Below are positions 45,324 through 53,849 of a stretch of 64,000 nucleotides of DNA, in pieces (the stretch's first letter is position 1; every line of letters begins with the position of its first letter). This DNA comes from AC-32 sp963763475 (GTDB taxonomy: Bacteria > Actinomycetota > Thermoleophilia > Gaiellales > Gaiellaceae). Where the stretch lies: contig CAVXOR010000003.1 of NCBI GenBank assembly GCA_963763475.1, positions 248,001-312,000 of the forward strand, given 5' to 3'. Made by a program: the position numbers and the translations under genes. Under the pieces are notes generated by a model. The model was not told the origin of the DNA, did not search any database, and was given only the letters and a program-made list of their open reading frames with translations.

Positions 45324-46084
45324 CCGCGCTCCGCCGCGTCTCCGCGTCAGTCCCGATCGAGCGCGGCGAGACCGCGCGCGCCCTGATGCTCGAGCTCTTC
45401 CCGCAGGGCTTCGAGGAGGTCGAGCACGCGGACGGGCTCGAGCTCGTGGCCTACACCGACGACGCGGGCGAGGAGCGGCTGTGGGCGGCTTTCGGCGAGG
45501 TCCGCGCCGACGACGTGCCCGCCGACTGGGAGGAGCGCTGGCGGGACTTCCACCGGCCGGTGCGTGTCGGGAGACTCTGGATCGGGCCGCCGTGGGAGAC
45601 GCCGCCGAACGGAGTCGAGGCGATCGTGGTCGATCCCGGCCGCGCGTTCGGCACCGGCGGACACGCGACGACGCGGCTCTGCCTGCAGCTGCTGGACGGG
45701 CTCGACCGAGGGAGCCTGCTCGACGTCGGGTGCGGGTCGGGCGTGCTCGCAATCGCCGCGGCACGCCTCGGCTTTGCGCCCGTGCTGGCGGTCGACCACG
45801 ACCCGTCGGCGATCGAGGCCACGCGTCGAAACGCGGCTGCGAACGGGGTCGAGCTCGAGCTCCGCCTGCTGGACGCGCTCGGCGAGCCGCTTCCGCCGAC
45901 GGACGCCGCTGTCGCGAACATCTCGGCCGAGAGCGTCGGGCTGGTGCTGCCGCGCCTGGACGCCACCACCGCCGTCGCGTCCGGCTACCTCGAGCGGGAC
46001 GCGCCGTCGCCGGCCGGCTTCCGCCGCGAGCGGCGCGTGACGGAAGGAGGCTGGGCGGCCGACCTGTTTCGGCGCGAGGAGTAG
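45320..46084 (+). CDS. prmA: Ribosomal protein L11 methyltransferase
   Basis: SAM-dependent methyltransferase modifying ribosomal protein L11, 254 residues. GRAFGTGGHATTRLCLQLL and LLDVGCGSGVLAIAAARLG (motif I) with VAVDHDPSAIEATRRNAAANGV are diagnostic; the usual NIxA motif appears as ANISAES. Start: no ATG/GTG/TTG lies near the N-terminus. CTG 45320, overlapping the dnaJ stop as CTGA, restores the N-terminal substrate-recognition region (SASVPIERGETARALMLELF); the first ATG (45386) would remove 22 residues of it. Somewhat shorter than typical (about 290). Confidence 0.9.
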   Translation: MTALRRVSASVPIERGETARALMLELFPQGFEEVEHADGLELVAYTDDAGEERLWAAFGEVRADDVPADWEERWRDFHRPVRVGRLWIGPPWETPPNGVEAIVVDPGRAFGTGGHATTRLCLQLLDGLDRGSLLDVGCGSGVLAIAAARLGFAPVLAVDHDPSAIEATRRNAAANGVELELRLLDALGEPLPPTDAAVANISAESVGLVLPRLDATTAVASGYLERDAPSPAGFRRERRVTEGGWAADLFRREE

Positions 46085-46087
46085 AGT
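46082..46087 (+). promoter_or_regulatory. Candidate -10 of mtaB
   Basis: TAGAGT overlaps the prmA stop codon and ends eight bases before the GTG of mtaB, with no ribosome site between. Likely an internal leaderless promoter. Confidence 0.4.
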
Positions 46088-46095
46088 CCCGCGCC

Positions 46096-47286
46096 GTGGC
46101 GACCTTCTCGGTTCGCTTTCTCGGCTGCAAGGTCTCGCACGTCGACGCGCAGGAGATCCGCGAGCGCCTGCTGGCGGACGGGCACTCGGAGCGGCCAGAC
46201 GAGGCCGATGTCGCGGTCGTCAACACCTGCTGCGTCACGCACGAGGCGGTGCGCAAGTCGCGCCATGCCGCGGCCAGGGCGGCCCGGACGCACAGGCGCG
46301 TCTACGTCACGGGCTGCGGGGCGAGCCTCGACGCGGACGGCTTCGCCGGGCTGCCGCAGAACGTCGTGGTCGTCGGACGCCGCAGCGAGGAGACGCCGGA
46401 GGCAGTGGCGCGCGACGTCGGCGCGATCGGCTGCGTACAGGCGGACGCGCGGCTCGACCGCATCCGCGCGTTCGTGAAGGTGCAGGACGGCTGCAGCTTC
46501 TCGTGCAACTTCTGCGTGATCCCACAGGTCCGCGGCGCCTCGCGCAGCCGCCGCGCCGAGGCCGTTCTCCGCGAGGTGCGGCGCCGCGTCGAGCAGGGGC
46601 ATCGCGAGGTGGTGCTGACCGGGATCAACCTCGGCTGCTACCGCGACCGGGAGGCCCGCTACGGGCTACCGCGGCTGGTGCGCGAAGCAGGGGCGACGCC
46701 GGGGCTCGCGCGGCTGCGGCTCTCCTCGATCGAGATCAACCACGTCGGCGGCGAGCTGGCCACTGCGCTCCGCGAGACGCCCACGGTCGCCAGGCACCTG
46801 CACGTGCCGTTGCAGTCCGGCGACGACGGGGTGTTGCGGGCGATGGGCCGACGCTACGACGCCGCCACCTACCTGCGCCGGCTCGAGCCGCTCGGCGACT
46901 TCAACCTGACGACCGATGTGATCGTCGGCTTTCCGGGCGAGGACGAGCCCGCCTTCCGCCGCACGCTCGAGGTGGTCGAGGCGGCCGGGATCTCGAGCGT
47001 CCACGTCTTTCCGTACTCACCGCGGCCGGGCACGGCGACCGCGGCGGCCGACAACGTCCCGCGCGCGGTCAAGCGCGACCGCAGCGCCCGCCTGCGCGAG
47101 GTCTCGCGCAACGCGAGCCTGGCCCGCTGGCGCGAGAAGCTCGGACGTGAGGACGTCGTGCTGGTCGACCGCCCCGGCCGGGGATACGGCGACGACTACT
47201 CGCCGTGGCTGGTGGACGCGCCGGTCGGCGAGCTGGTGCGCGTCCGCGGCGAGTCGGTCACGGAGGAGGGGATCCGCGCTGCCTGA
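46096..47286 (+). CDS. mtaB: tRNA t6A37 methylthiotransferase MtaB
   Basis: Radical SAM methylthiotransferase adding the 2-methylthio group to t6A37 of tRNA, 396 residues. The N-terminal UPF0004 domain has its three cluster cysteines in RFLGCKVSHVDAQ, VNTCCVTHEA and VTGCGA. The radical SAM core has DGCSFSCNFCVIPQVRG (CxxxCxxC). The C-terminal TRAM-like domain is short (REDVVLVDRPGRGYGDDYSPWLVDAPVGELVRV). The LxGCK..H.D form of the first motif fits MtaB rather than MiaB. The HIT gene starts inside its last codons. Confidence 0.93.
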   Translation: MATFSVRFLGCKVSHVDAQEIRERLLADGHSERPDEADVAVVNTCCVTHEAVRKSRHAAARAARTHRRVYVTGCGASLDADGFAGLPQNVVVVGRRSEETPEAVARDVGAIGCVQADARLDRIRAFVKVQDGCSFSCNFCVIPQVRGASRSRRAEAVLREVRRRVEQGHREVVLTGINLGCYRDREARYGLPRLVREAGATPGLARLRLSSIEINHVGGELATALRETPTVARHLHVPLQSGDDGVLRAMGRRYDAATYLRRLEPLGDFNLTTDVIVGFPGEDEPAFRRTLEVVEAAGISSVHVFPYSPRPGTATAAADNVPRAVKRDRSARLREVSRNASLARWREKLGREDVVLVDRPGRGYGDDYSPWLVDAPVGELVRVRGESVTEEGIRAA

Positions 47287-47608
47287 GGACTGCCTCTTCT
47301 GCACGCTCGTCCGGGAGGGCGACCATGTGCGCGCCGGCGATGGCTTCGTCGCCATCCGCGACATCGCGCCGAAGGCGGACACGCACCTGCTCGTACTGCC
47401 CGAGCGGCACGTGGCCTCCTTCCGCGAGATCTCCGAGTTCCCGGACGAGGAGGCGAAGCGGATGCTCGACTTCATCGCCGAGACCGCGAAAGCAGCGGGC
47501 CTGGAGGATTATCGTGTCGTCGTGAACGTCGGGAAGGGCGCAGGCCAGACCGTGTTCCACCTGCACTGGCACGTACTCGGGGGCCACGTCGAAGGGATGC
47601 CCGGATGA
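47279..47608 (+). CDS. HIT-family nucleotide hydrolase, CTG start
   Basis: Histidine-triad protein of 109 residues, likely hydrolysing adenosine phosphoramidates or dinucleotides. PEDCLFCTLVREG carries the N-terminal zinc CxxC, DTHLLVLPERHVAS is the mid strand pair, and the active site is FHLHWHVLGGH (HxHxHxx with Trp replacing one position). There is no ATG/GTG/TTG before the CxxC. CTG 47279 is seven bases after GGAGGAGGGG, so initiation at CTG is well supported. Start overlaps mtaB by eight bases; the stop overlaps yqeY as ATGA. Confidence 0.9.
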   Translation: MPEDCLFCTLVREGDHVRAGDGFVAIRDIAPKADTHLLVLPERHVASFREISEFPDEEAKRMLDFIAETAKAAGLEDYRVVVNVGKGAGQTVFHLHWHVLGGHVEGMPG

Positions 47609-48048
47609 GCCTGATCGTGCGGCTGGAGCAGGAGCTGAAGGAGGCGATGGCCGCGCGTGACGCCGAGCGCCGCGACACGTTGCGGCTGATCCTCTCCAGC
47701 CTGCGCTCGGCGGAGAAGGAGCTGCAGCGACCGCTCCACGACGACGAAGAGCTGCAGGTGCTGCAGCGCGAGCGGAAGAAGCGCACCGAGGCCGCGGAGG
47801 CCTTCCGCGAAGGCGGGCGCGGCGAGCAGGCCGACGGCGAGGAGCGCGAGCTGGCGGTGCTCGAGGAGTTCATGCCCGAACCGCTCTCGGAGGACGAGCT
47901 CGAGGAGATCGTCGACGACGCGATCGCGGAGGTCGGCGCCACGAGCATGCGCGACATCGGGCGCGTGATGGCCGACGTGATGCCGCAGGTCGCGGGCCGG
48001 GCCGACGGATCCGCCGTCAGCCAGCTCGTGCGCGAGAAGCTCGCCTGA
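47605..48048 (+). CDS. GatB/YqeY domain protein
   Basis: 147-residue helical protein of the YqeY family, homologous to the tail domain of the GatB amidotransferase subunit that contacts tRNA. Visible: RLEQELKEAMAARDAERRDTLRLILSSLRSAEKEL, RKKRTEAAEAFREGGR, LEEFMPEPLSEDELEEIV and MRDIGRVMADVMPQVAGRADGSAVSQLVREKL. No catalytic residues are known. ATG overlaps the HIT stop; its own stop overlaps the CTG of the broken nucleotidyltransferase gene. Confidence 0.92.
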   Translation: MSLIVRLEQELKEAMAARDAERRDTLRLILSSLRSAEKELQRPLHDDEELQVLQRERKKRTEAAEAFREGGRGEQADGEERELAVLEEFMPEPLSEDELEEIVDDAIAEVGATSMRDIGRVMADVMPQVAGRADGSAVSQLVREKLA

Positions 48049-48671
48049 GCGGGTTCGCCGAGTTCGAGCGGGCGCTGGCGCCGATGGCCGCCTTCGGGCG
48101 GCCGTGGTTCGTCTGCGGCGGTTGGGCGATCGACCTCTAGCTCGACGAGGTCACTCGCGGGCAGGAGGACCTCGAGGTCGGGGTCCTGCGCGGAGATCAG
48201 CATGCTCTTCGCTCGCACCTGCGTGGCTGGGCGCTCTTCAAGTGCGAGCGGCCCGGCGCGTGGGATGCGTGGGAGGAGGGCGAACGGCTCGAGCTGCCCG
48301 TTCACCAGGTGCTCGCCCGCCCGCCGGGAAGCGGCACGCCTCCCGAATCGTGGGAGCCCGAGGCGGACGAGCTCCAGTTCTTCCTCAACGACATCGCGGG
48401 CGACGTCTGGATCTGCCGACGCGACGCGCGCGTGACGAAGCCGTTCGAGCAGATCAGCGTCGTGACGCAGTCGGGCCTGCCGGCGGTCGTGCCCGAGGTG
48501 CAGCTCCTCTACAAGGCGCAGCACCACCTCGACAAGGACGAGCGGGACTTCGAGGCGACGCTCGGCCGGCTGAGCCCGGAGCAGCACGCGTGGTTGCGGG
48601 ACGGGCTCGAGCTCGTTCATCCCGGCGACTCCCGGCTCTCACGGCTCGAGGCCTCGACGACAGACGTCTGA
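48045..48671 (+). pseudogene. Aminoglycoside-adenylyltransferase-like gene with in-frame amber codon
   Basis: Frame of 208 codons starting at CTG 48045 (overlapping the yqeY stop as CTGA) and ending TGA 48671, interrupted by TAG at 48138-48140. The translation resembles lincosamide/aminoglycoside nucleotidyltransferase proteins: FVCGGWAIDL, then the stop, then LDEVTRGQEDLEVGVLRGDQHALRSHL with the nucleotidyltransferase Asp/Glu, DIAGDVWICRRD and EVQLLYKAQHHLDKDERDFEATL. The stop falls where homologues continue (GGWAIDL-x-LG..TR.HED), and the part after it retains coding character, so a recent nonsense mutation is most likely. A sequencing error or readthrough cannot be excluded. Confidence 0.7.
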
Positions 48672-48754
48672 TCGCGTCGATCCGAGCCGCTCCCTCACTA
48701 CGGTTCGCCCGGCCTCCTCCCCAAGGCGACCATATCGCGAAAGTCCGCACGTGT

Positions 48755-48773
48755 CCGTGCCGGAACCGTGCCG
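48755..48773 (+). repeat. Helically phased direct repeat upstream of phoH
   Basis: CCGTGCCG occurs at 48755-48762 and again at 48766-48773, exactly 11 bp apart (about one helical turn), roughly 45-60 bp upstream of the phoH -10. The 9-mer GTGCCGAAT made by the second copy also occurs before comEA (34566-34574). A regulator site is possible. Confidence 0.3.
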
Positions 48774-48817
48774 AATGTGTGACCTCCGCGGGCGGTGGTG
48801 CAAGCCTCTCCAGCGCC

Positions 48818-48823
48818 TACACT
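48818..48823 (+). promoter_or_regulatory. Candidate -10 of phoH
   Basis: TACACT lies nine bases before the GTG of phoH. The gap 48672-48817 contains no gene. Confidence 0.45.
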
Positions 48824-48832
48824 GAGCCCGCT

Positions 48833-49792
<960 letters not shown>

Positions 49793-49796
49793 CGCG

Positions 49797-50174
49797 ATGA
49801 TCTCGGTCGAGGTGTCGAACCGGAGCGGGGTGGAGGTCGAGGAACAGGCGGCGGCCGAGCTGGCGCAGAGCGTCCTGGCCGGCGAAGGGGTTGATGATGG
49901 TGAGCTGGGGCTGCACTTCGTCGGGCCCGAGGAGATGCGCAGCCTGAAGCGCGACCACCTCGGCGTGGACGAGGTGACGGATGTGCTCTCGTTCCCGATC
50001 GACGCCCGCGAGGAGCTCGCGCCCGGACTTCCTCGGCAGCTCGGGGACGCCGTGCTCTGTCCGCAGGTCGTCGGAGCCGAGTGGCGGCCACCGCTCGTCC
50101 ACGGGCTGCTGCACCTGCTCGGGCACGACCACGGGCCGGAGATGCAGTCGAAAGAGGCGCGATGGACCGGGTGA
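49797..50174 (+). CDS. ybeY: Endoribonuclease YbeY
   Basis: 125-residue zinc-dependent RNase for 16S rRNA maturation and ribosome quality control. The metal motif HGLLHLLGHDHG (HGxLHLxGxDH) and MRSLKRDHLGVDEVTDVLSFP are diagnostic. Shorter than typical (about 150), ending soon after the metal site. Starts four bases after phoH and overlaps the kinase-phosphatase gene by 13 bases. Confidence 0.94.
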   Translation: MISVEVSNRSGVEVEEQAAAELAQSVLAGEGVDDGELGLHFVGPEEMRSLKRDHLGVDEVTDVLSFPIDAREELAPGLPRQLGDAVLCPQVVGAEWRPPLVHGLLHLLGHDHGPEMQSKEARWTG

Positions 50175-50887
50175 CCAAGCGCCGGCCGCAGAACCTGCTC
50201 GAGAGCTTCAACTTCGCCTTCGAGGGGATCATCCACGTCCTCCGGACGCAGCGGAACATGCGGATCCATTTCCTCGCCGCGGTGGTGGTCCTGGTGGCCG
50301 CGGTCTGGGTCGGGGTCTCGAAGCTGGAGCTGATCGCACTGCTGCTCGCGATCGCCTTCGTGTTCATCACCGAGATGATCAACTCGGCGATCGAGCAGGC
50401 GATCGACGTGGCGACGACTTCGTTCGACCCGCTGGCCAAGCTCGCGAAGGACGTGGCGGCCGGCGCGGTGCTGATCGCGACCGTCAACGCCGTCGCGATC
50501 GGCTACCTGGTCTTCTCGGGCGAGGTCGCCGACCGCAGCTCGCGGCTGCTCGACCGCCTGCGCGACGCTCCGGCGCAGGTGACGCTGATCGCGCTCGTGC
50601 TGACGATCATCGTGGTGATCGGGACGAAGGCCTACACCGGCCGAGGCACCCCGCTGCGCGGCGGGCTGCCTTCGGGCCACGCCGCGGTCGCCTTCGCCGG
50701 CTGGATGGCTGCGACGTACATCATCAGCGACTCGCACCGCTTCCTGATCTCGTCCCTGACGTTCATCATGGCCCTCCTCGTGGCGCAGACGCGGGTCGAG
50801 TCGGGCGTGCACTCGGCGCTGGAGGTCACCTATGGTGGCCTGCTCGGCGCGCTGATCACGCTGGTCGTCTTTCAGGTGCTGGCATGA
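50162..50887 (+). CDS. Diacylglycerol/undecaprenol kinase fused to PAP2 phosphatase
   Basis: Membrane protein of 241 residues. The N-terminal half is a DgkA-type lipid kinase (LESFNFAFEGIIHVLRTQRNMRIH, three helices, ITEMINSAIEQAIDV with the catalytic Glu/Asn). The C-terminal half is a PAP2 phosphatase with KAYTGRGTPLRGGLPSGHAAVAFAGW and TRVESGVHSALEVTYG, although the last acidic residue of SRx5HxxxD is Glu. The fusion places phosphorylation and dephosphorylation of a lipid carrier (undecaprenol or diacylglycerol) on one chain. Overlaps ybeY and cdd. Confidence 0.9.
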   Translation: MDRVTKRRPQNLLESFNFAFEGIIHVLRTQRNMRIHFLAAVVVLVAAVWVGVSKLELIALLLAIAFVFITEMINSAIEQAIDVATTSFDPLAKLAKDVAAGAVLIATVNAVAIGYLVFSGEVADRSSRLLDRLRDAPAQVTLIALVLTIIVVIGTKAYTGRGTPLRGGLPSGHAAVAFAGWMAATYIISDSHRFLISSLTFIMALLVAQTRVESGVHSALEVTYGGLLGALITLVVFQVLA

Positions 50888-51249
50888 GCCACGAGCTATA
50901 CGAGCAGGCGGTGGCGGCGGCCGAGCGAGCCTACGCGCCGTACTCGAACTACTTCGTCGGCGCGGTTGTGCGGGCGCGCGACGGCCGCGTCTTCGAAGGG
51001 GCCAACGTCGAGAACGCCGCCTATCCGCTCGGCGTCTGCGCCGAAAAGGTCGCGATCTCGTGCGCAGTCGTCGCGGGCTGCCGGCCGGGCGACCTGGAGG
51101 CGATCGGGATCACGGCCTCGCCCTGCGGCGGCTGTCGCCAGTGGCTGTACGAGTTCCGCCTCGACCGGGTCACGTTCCGGAACGGCGAGGGCGAGATCGT
51201 CAGCTACACGCCGGGCGAGCTCTTGCCCGAGACGTGGGAGCTGGACTGA
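50884..51249 (+). CDS. cdd: Cytidine deaminase
   Basis: 121-residue zinc enzyme converting cytidine/deoxycytidine to uridine forms in pyrimidine salvage. AYAPYSNYFVGAVV, the substrate motif FEGANVENAAYPLGVCAEKVAI (zinc Cys, catalytic Glu) and the second zinc pair PCGGCRQWLYEF are complete. ATG overlaps the preceding stop (ATGA). Normal tetrameric length. Confidence 0.95.
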   Translation: MSHELYEQAVAAAERAYAPYSNYFVGAVVRARDGRVFEGANVENAAYPLGVCAEKVAISCAVVAGCRPGDLEAIGITASPCGGCRQWLYEFRLDRVTFRNGEGEIVSYTPGELLPETWELD

Positions 51250-51284
51250 CCCCCGGCGCGCCCGCCTTGTCCCAGCGCGAGAAG

Positions 51285-51309
51285 TTCCAGAATCGCCACG
51301 AATCCGGAA
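51285..51309. promoter_or_regulatory. 25-bp inverted repeat between cdd and era
   Basis: Interrupted palindrome with arms TTCCnGAnTCG and CGAnTCnGGAA around a three-base centre, symmetrical at nine positions per arm. It precedes a -10-like TATCGT (51333-51338) by 23 bases. It looks like an operator for a dimeric regulator controlling era; the factor is unknown. Confidence 0.45.
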
Positions 51310-51367
51310 CAGACACGCGCGCCCGCTCCGACTATCGTCACCGCCGAGGGCGGCGGGCATGCTTCCC

Positions 51368-51397
51368 CACCCAGAAGGGCGGGGGTGTGGGTCTTTG
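51368..51397 (+). other. GC-rich hairpin just upstream of the era start
   Basis: CCCCACCC-AGAA-GGGCGGGG forms a stem with one A-C mismatch, followed by GTGTGGGTCTTT, directly before the TTG used for era. It could attenuate transcription or mask the start region; the T-run is short, so a true terminator is doubtful. Confidence 0.35.
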
Positions 51398-52255
51398 AGG
51401 AGCGGATTCGTCGCCGTCGCGGGGCGGCCGAACGTGGGGAAGTCGACGCTCGTGAACGCGCTCGCCGGGGGCAAGGTGGCGATCGTCTCCGACAAGCCGC
51501 AGACGACCCGGCGACGCGTGATGGGGATCGCCAACGGGCCCGGGCACCAGCTCGTGCTCGCCGACCTGCCGGGCTTCCAGCGCCCGCGCGACCCGCTCAC
51601 GGAGCGGATGCAGCGCACCGTCGACCAGTCGCTCGAGGAGATCGACGGCGTGCTGCTCGTGTTTTCGGCGCGCGAGCGGATCGGGGCCGGCGACCGCTAC
51701 GTCGCCGAACGGGTCTTCTCGCTGGGCGTGCCGGTCGTGATCGCGCTGAACAAGGTCGACCGGCTCAAGCCCGGGCACATCGCCGAGCAGATGCAGAACG
51801 CCGCGCGGCTCGGCGAGTTCCACTCGCTCCACCCGGTCAGCGCGCTGACCGGGGACGGCGTCGATGAGCTCCGCGACGACCTGGTCCAGCTGCTGCCCGA
51901 GGGGCCGGCGTATTACCCGGCGGAGCAGCGAAGCGACGTCACGCCGCAGCTCCACGTGGCCGAGCTGATCCGCGAGAAGGCGCTCCACCTCACGCGCGAG
52001 GAGCTGCCGCACGCGATCTCGGTCGAGGTGGACGAGCTCGGCGAGAAGGTCGTCCGAGCGACGATCTTCGTCGAGACCGACTCGCAGAAGCAGATCGTGA
52101 TCGGCAAGGGCGGCTCGGTCGTGAAGAAGATCGGCACCCGCGCGCGGCCGGAGATCGAGCAGCTGCTCGGCCACTCGGTCTTCCTCGAGCTGAACGTCAA
52201 GGCGCGACCGAGGTGGCGCCGGGACGAGGCGATGCTCGAGCGTCTCGGGCTCTGA
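51395..52255 (+). CDS. era: GTPase Era
   Basis: Essential 16S rRNA-binding GTPase, 286 residues. G1 AGRPNVGKST, G3 DLPGFQRP, G4 NKVDRLK and G5 VSALTGDG are intact. The C-terminal KH domain has AISVEVDELGEKVVRATIFVETDSQKQIVIGKGGSVVKKIGTRARPEIEQLLGHSVFLELNVK. TTG 51395 begins three residues before the first strand, as in relatives; an in-frame ATG at 51359 would add 12 residues (LPHPEGRGCGSL) and read through the hairpin. HAD phosphatase follows directly. Confidence 0.95.
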   Translation: MRSGFVAVAGRPNVGKSTLVNALAGGKVAIVSDKPQTTRRRVMGIANGPGHQLVLADLPGFQRPRDPLTERMQRTVDQSLEEIDGVLLVFSARERIGAGDRYVAERVFSLGVPVVIALNKVDRLKPGHIAEQMQNAARLGEFHSLHPVSALTGDGVDELRDDLVQLLPEGPAYYPAEQRSDVTPQLHVAELIREKALHLTREELPHAISVEVDELGEKVVRATIFVETDSQKQIVIGKGGSVVKKIGTRARPEIEQLLGHSVFLELNVKARPRWRRDEAMLERLGL

Positions 52256-52897
52256 GTGGAACGCCTGCTCGTCCTCTTCGACGTCGACGGCACGCTCTTC
52301 CTCACGGACGATCCGCTCGCCGGCCGAGCGCTCCACGAGACGTTGACGGAACGCTTCGGCGTCGAGCTGCCCGAGGACGCGATCGAGCGGGTCGACCACG
52401 CCGGGCAGACGGCGCTTCGCATCGCGCGGCTCGTCCTGCTGCAGGCGGGGCTCGTCGAAGCCGCGTTCGACCGCGACCTCCGCGGCTGGTGCGACGAGTT
52501 CGCGCGCCGCTACGTCGAGCTGCTCTCGCGTACCGACACGACGGGCTGGCAGGCTGCGCCGCGGGAACCGCTCGAGCGGCTCGCCGACGAGGGCCACGCG
52601 CTTGCGCTGCTCACCGGCAACCCGGAGCCGATGGCCCAGGCCCGCATGGAGCGGCTCGGGCTGAAGGACCTCTTCCAGTCCGGCCAGGGCGCCTTCGGGT
52701 GCGAGGCGGAGTCACGGGCGGCCCTGATCGGACTGGCCCGCGAGCGAGCGGGCGACTGGCCCGCCGACGCGACGGTCGAGATCGGCGACACGCCGCGCGA
52801 CGAGTCGAGCGCGCGCGAGGCGGGCGTTCGCCCGATCGTGCTCGACGCGTCCGGAGTCGCCGGCGCAGTCGAGCGCCTGCTGGCAGCGACGGCCTAG
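52256..52897 (+). CDS. HAD-superfamily phosphatase
   Basis: 213-residue phosphohydrolase. Motif I FDVDGTLFLTDDP (nucleophile Asp), motif II LALLTGNPE, and motif IV EIGDTPRDESSAREAG are present; a helical cap domain covers about residues 20-90. Resembles small phosphoglycolate-phosphatase-like or nucleotidase enzymes, but substrate cannot be told. GTG directly abuts the era stop. Confidence 0.86.
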   Translation: MERLLVLFDVDGTLFLTDDPLAGRALHETLTERFGVELPEDAIERVDHAGQTALRIARLVLLQAGLVEAAFDRDLRGWCDEFARRYVELLSRTDTTGWQAAPREPLERLADEGHALALLTGNPEPMAQARMERLGLKDLFQSGQGAFGCEAESRAALIGLARERAGDWPADATVEIGDTPRDESSAREAGVRPIVLDASGVAGAVERLLAATA

Positions 52898-52900
52898 ACT
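52895..52900 (+). promoter_or_regulatory. Candidate -10 of deoC
   Basis: TAGACT overlaps the HAD gene stop and ends six bases before the deoC ATG. Confidence 0.4.
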
Positions 52901-52906
52901 TCGAGC

Positions 52907-53845
52907 ATGGCCCAGGCGCCAGCGCTCCCCACCGGCTTCGAGCTTCCGCTCGAGTCCCGGCTGCCCCGGATCGGGTCGATCGACCAGGTCGCGCTCGAGG
53001 AGCGCGCCTCCACGCTCGCGAAGCGCAGCATCAAGAAGGAGGCGAAGGTCTTCGCGCTCGAGCTCGCGGTGCGGATGACCGACCTGACGACGCTCGAAGG
53101 CGCGGACACGCCCGGCAAGGTCGCGGCGCTCGCCTCGAAGGCCGTGCGGCCCGACCCGTCGGACTCGAGCGTGCCGTCGGTGGCGGCACTCTGCGTCTAC
53201 CCGAACCTCGTCCCGACCGCCGTCGAACGCCTGCGCGACAGCGGCGTCAAGGTCGCGTCCGTCGCGACGGCGTTCCCGTCGGGCCAGTCGCCGCTCGAGG
53301 CCAAGCTCGACGAGGTGCGCTGGGTGGTCGAGCACGGCGCTGACGAGGTGGACATGGTGATCGACCGGGGTTCCTTCCTCGCCGGCCGCTACGCGAAGGT
53401 CTACGACGAGATCGTGCGGGTCAAGGAGGCCTCGGGCGAGGCGCACCTGAAGGTGATCCTCGAGACGGGCGAGCTGGGCACGTACGACAACGTGCGCCGC
53501 GCGTCACTGCTTGCGATCGCCGCCGGCGCCGACTTCATCAAGACCTCGACCGGCAAGCTCCCCTCGGCCGCGACGCTCCCGGTCGCCCTGGTGATGCTCG
53601 AGGCGATCCGCGACGTCTACGAGGAGACCGGCAAGCGGGTGGGCTTCAAGCCGGCGGGCGGGATTCGCAACGCCAAGCAGGCCGTCCAGCACCTGGTGCT
53701 CGTCCACGAGACGCTGGGTGTCGACTGGCTGACGCCCGACCTCTACCGCTTCGGCGCGTCCTCGCTCCTGAACGACATCCTGATGCAGATCAGGAAGGAG
53801 AAGACGGGCCGCTACCAGGGCCCGGACTACTTCACGCTCGACTGA
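52907..53845 (+). CDS. deoC: Deoxyribose-phosphate aldolase
   Basis: Class I aldolase splitting 2-deoxyribose-5-phosphate to acetaldehyde and glyceraldehyde-3-phosphate; 312 residues, the longer eukaryote-like form. LKVILETGELG (first Lys), ADFIKTSTGK (Schiff-base Lys), VASVATAFPSGQS and VGFKPAGGIRNAKQA complete the active site. The acetaldehyde product fits the aldehyde dehydrogenase pair encoded 1 kb further, the protease gene on the other strand lying between. Likely leaderless. Confidence 0.95.
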   Translation: MAQAPALPTGFELPLESRLPRIGSIDQVALEERASTLAKRSIKKEAKVFALELAVRMTDLTTLEGADTPGKVAALASKAVRPDPSDSSVPSVAALCVYPNLVPTAVERLRDSGVKVASVATAFPSGQSPLEAKLDEVRWVVEHGADEVDMVIDRGSFLAGRYAKVYDEIVRVKEASGEAHLKVILETGELGTYDNVRRASLLAIAAGADFIKTSTGKLPSAATLPVALVMLEAIRDVYEETGKRVGFKPAGGIRNAKQAVQHLVLVHETLGVDWLTPDLYRFGASSLLNDILMQIRKEKTGRYQGPDYFTLD

Positions 53846-53849
53846 TTCT

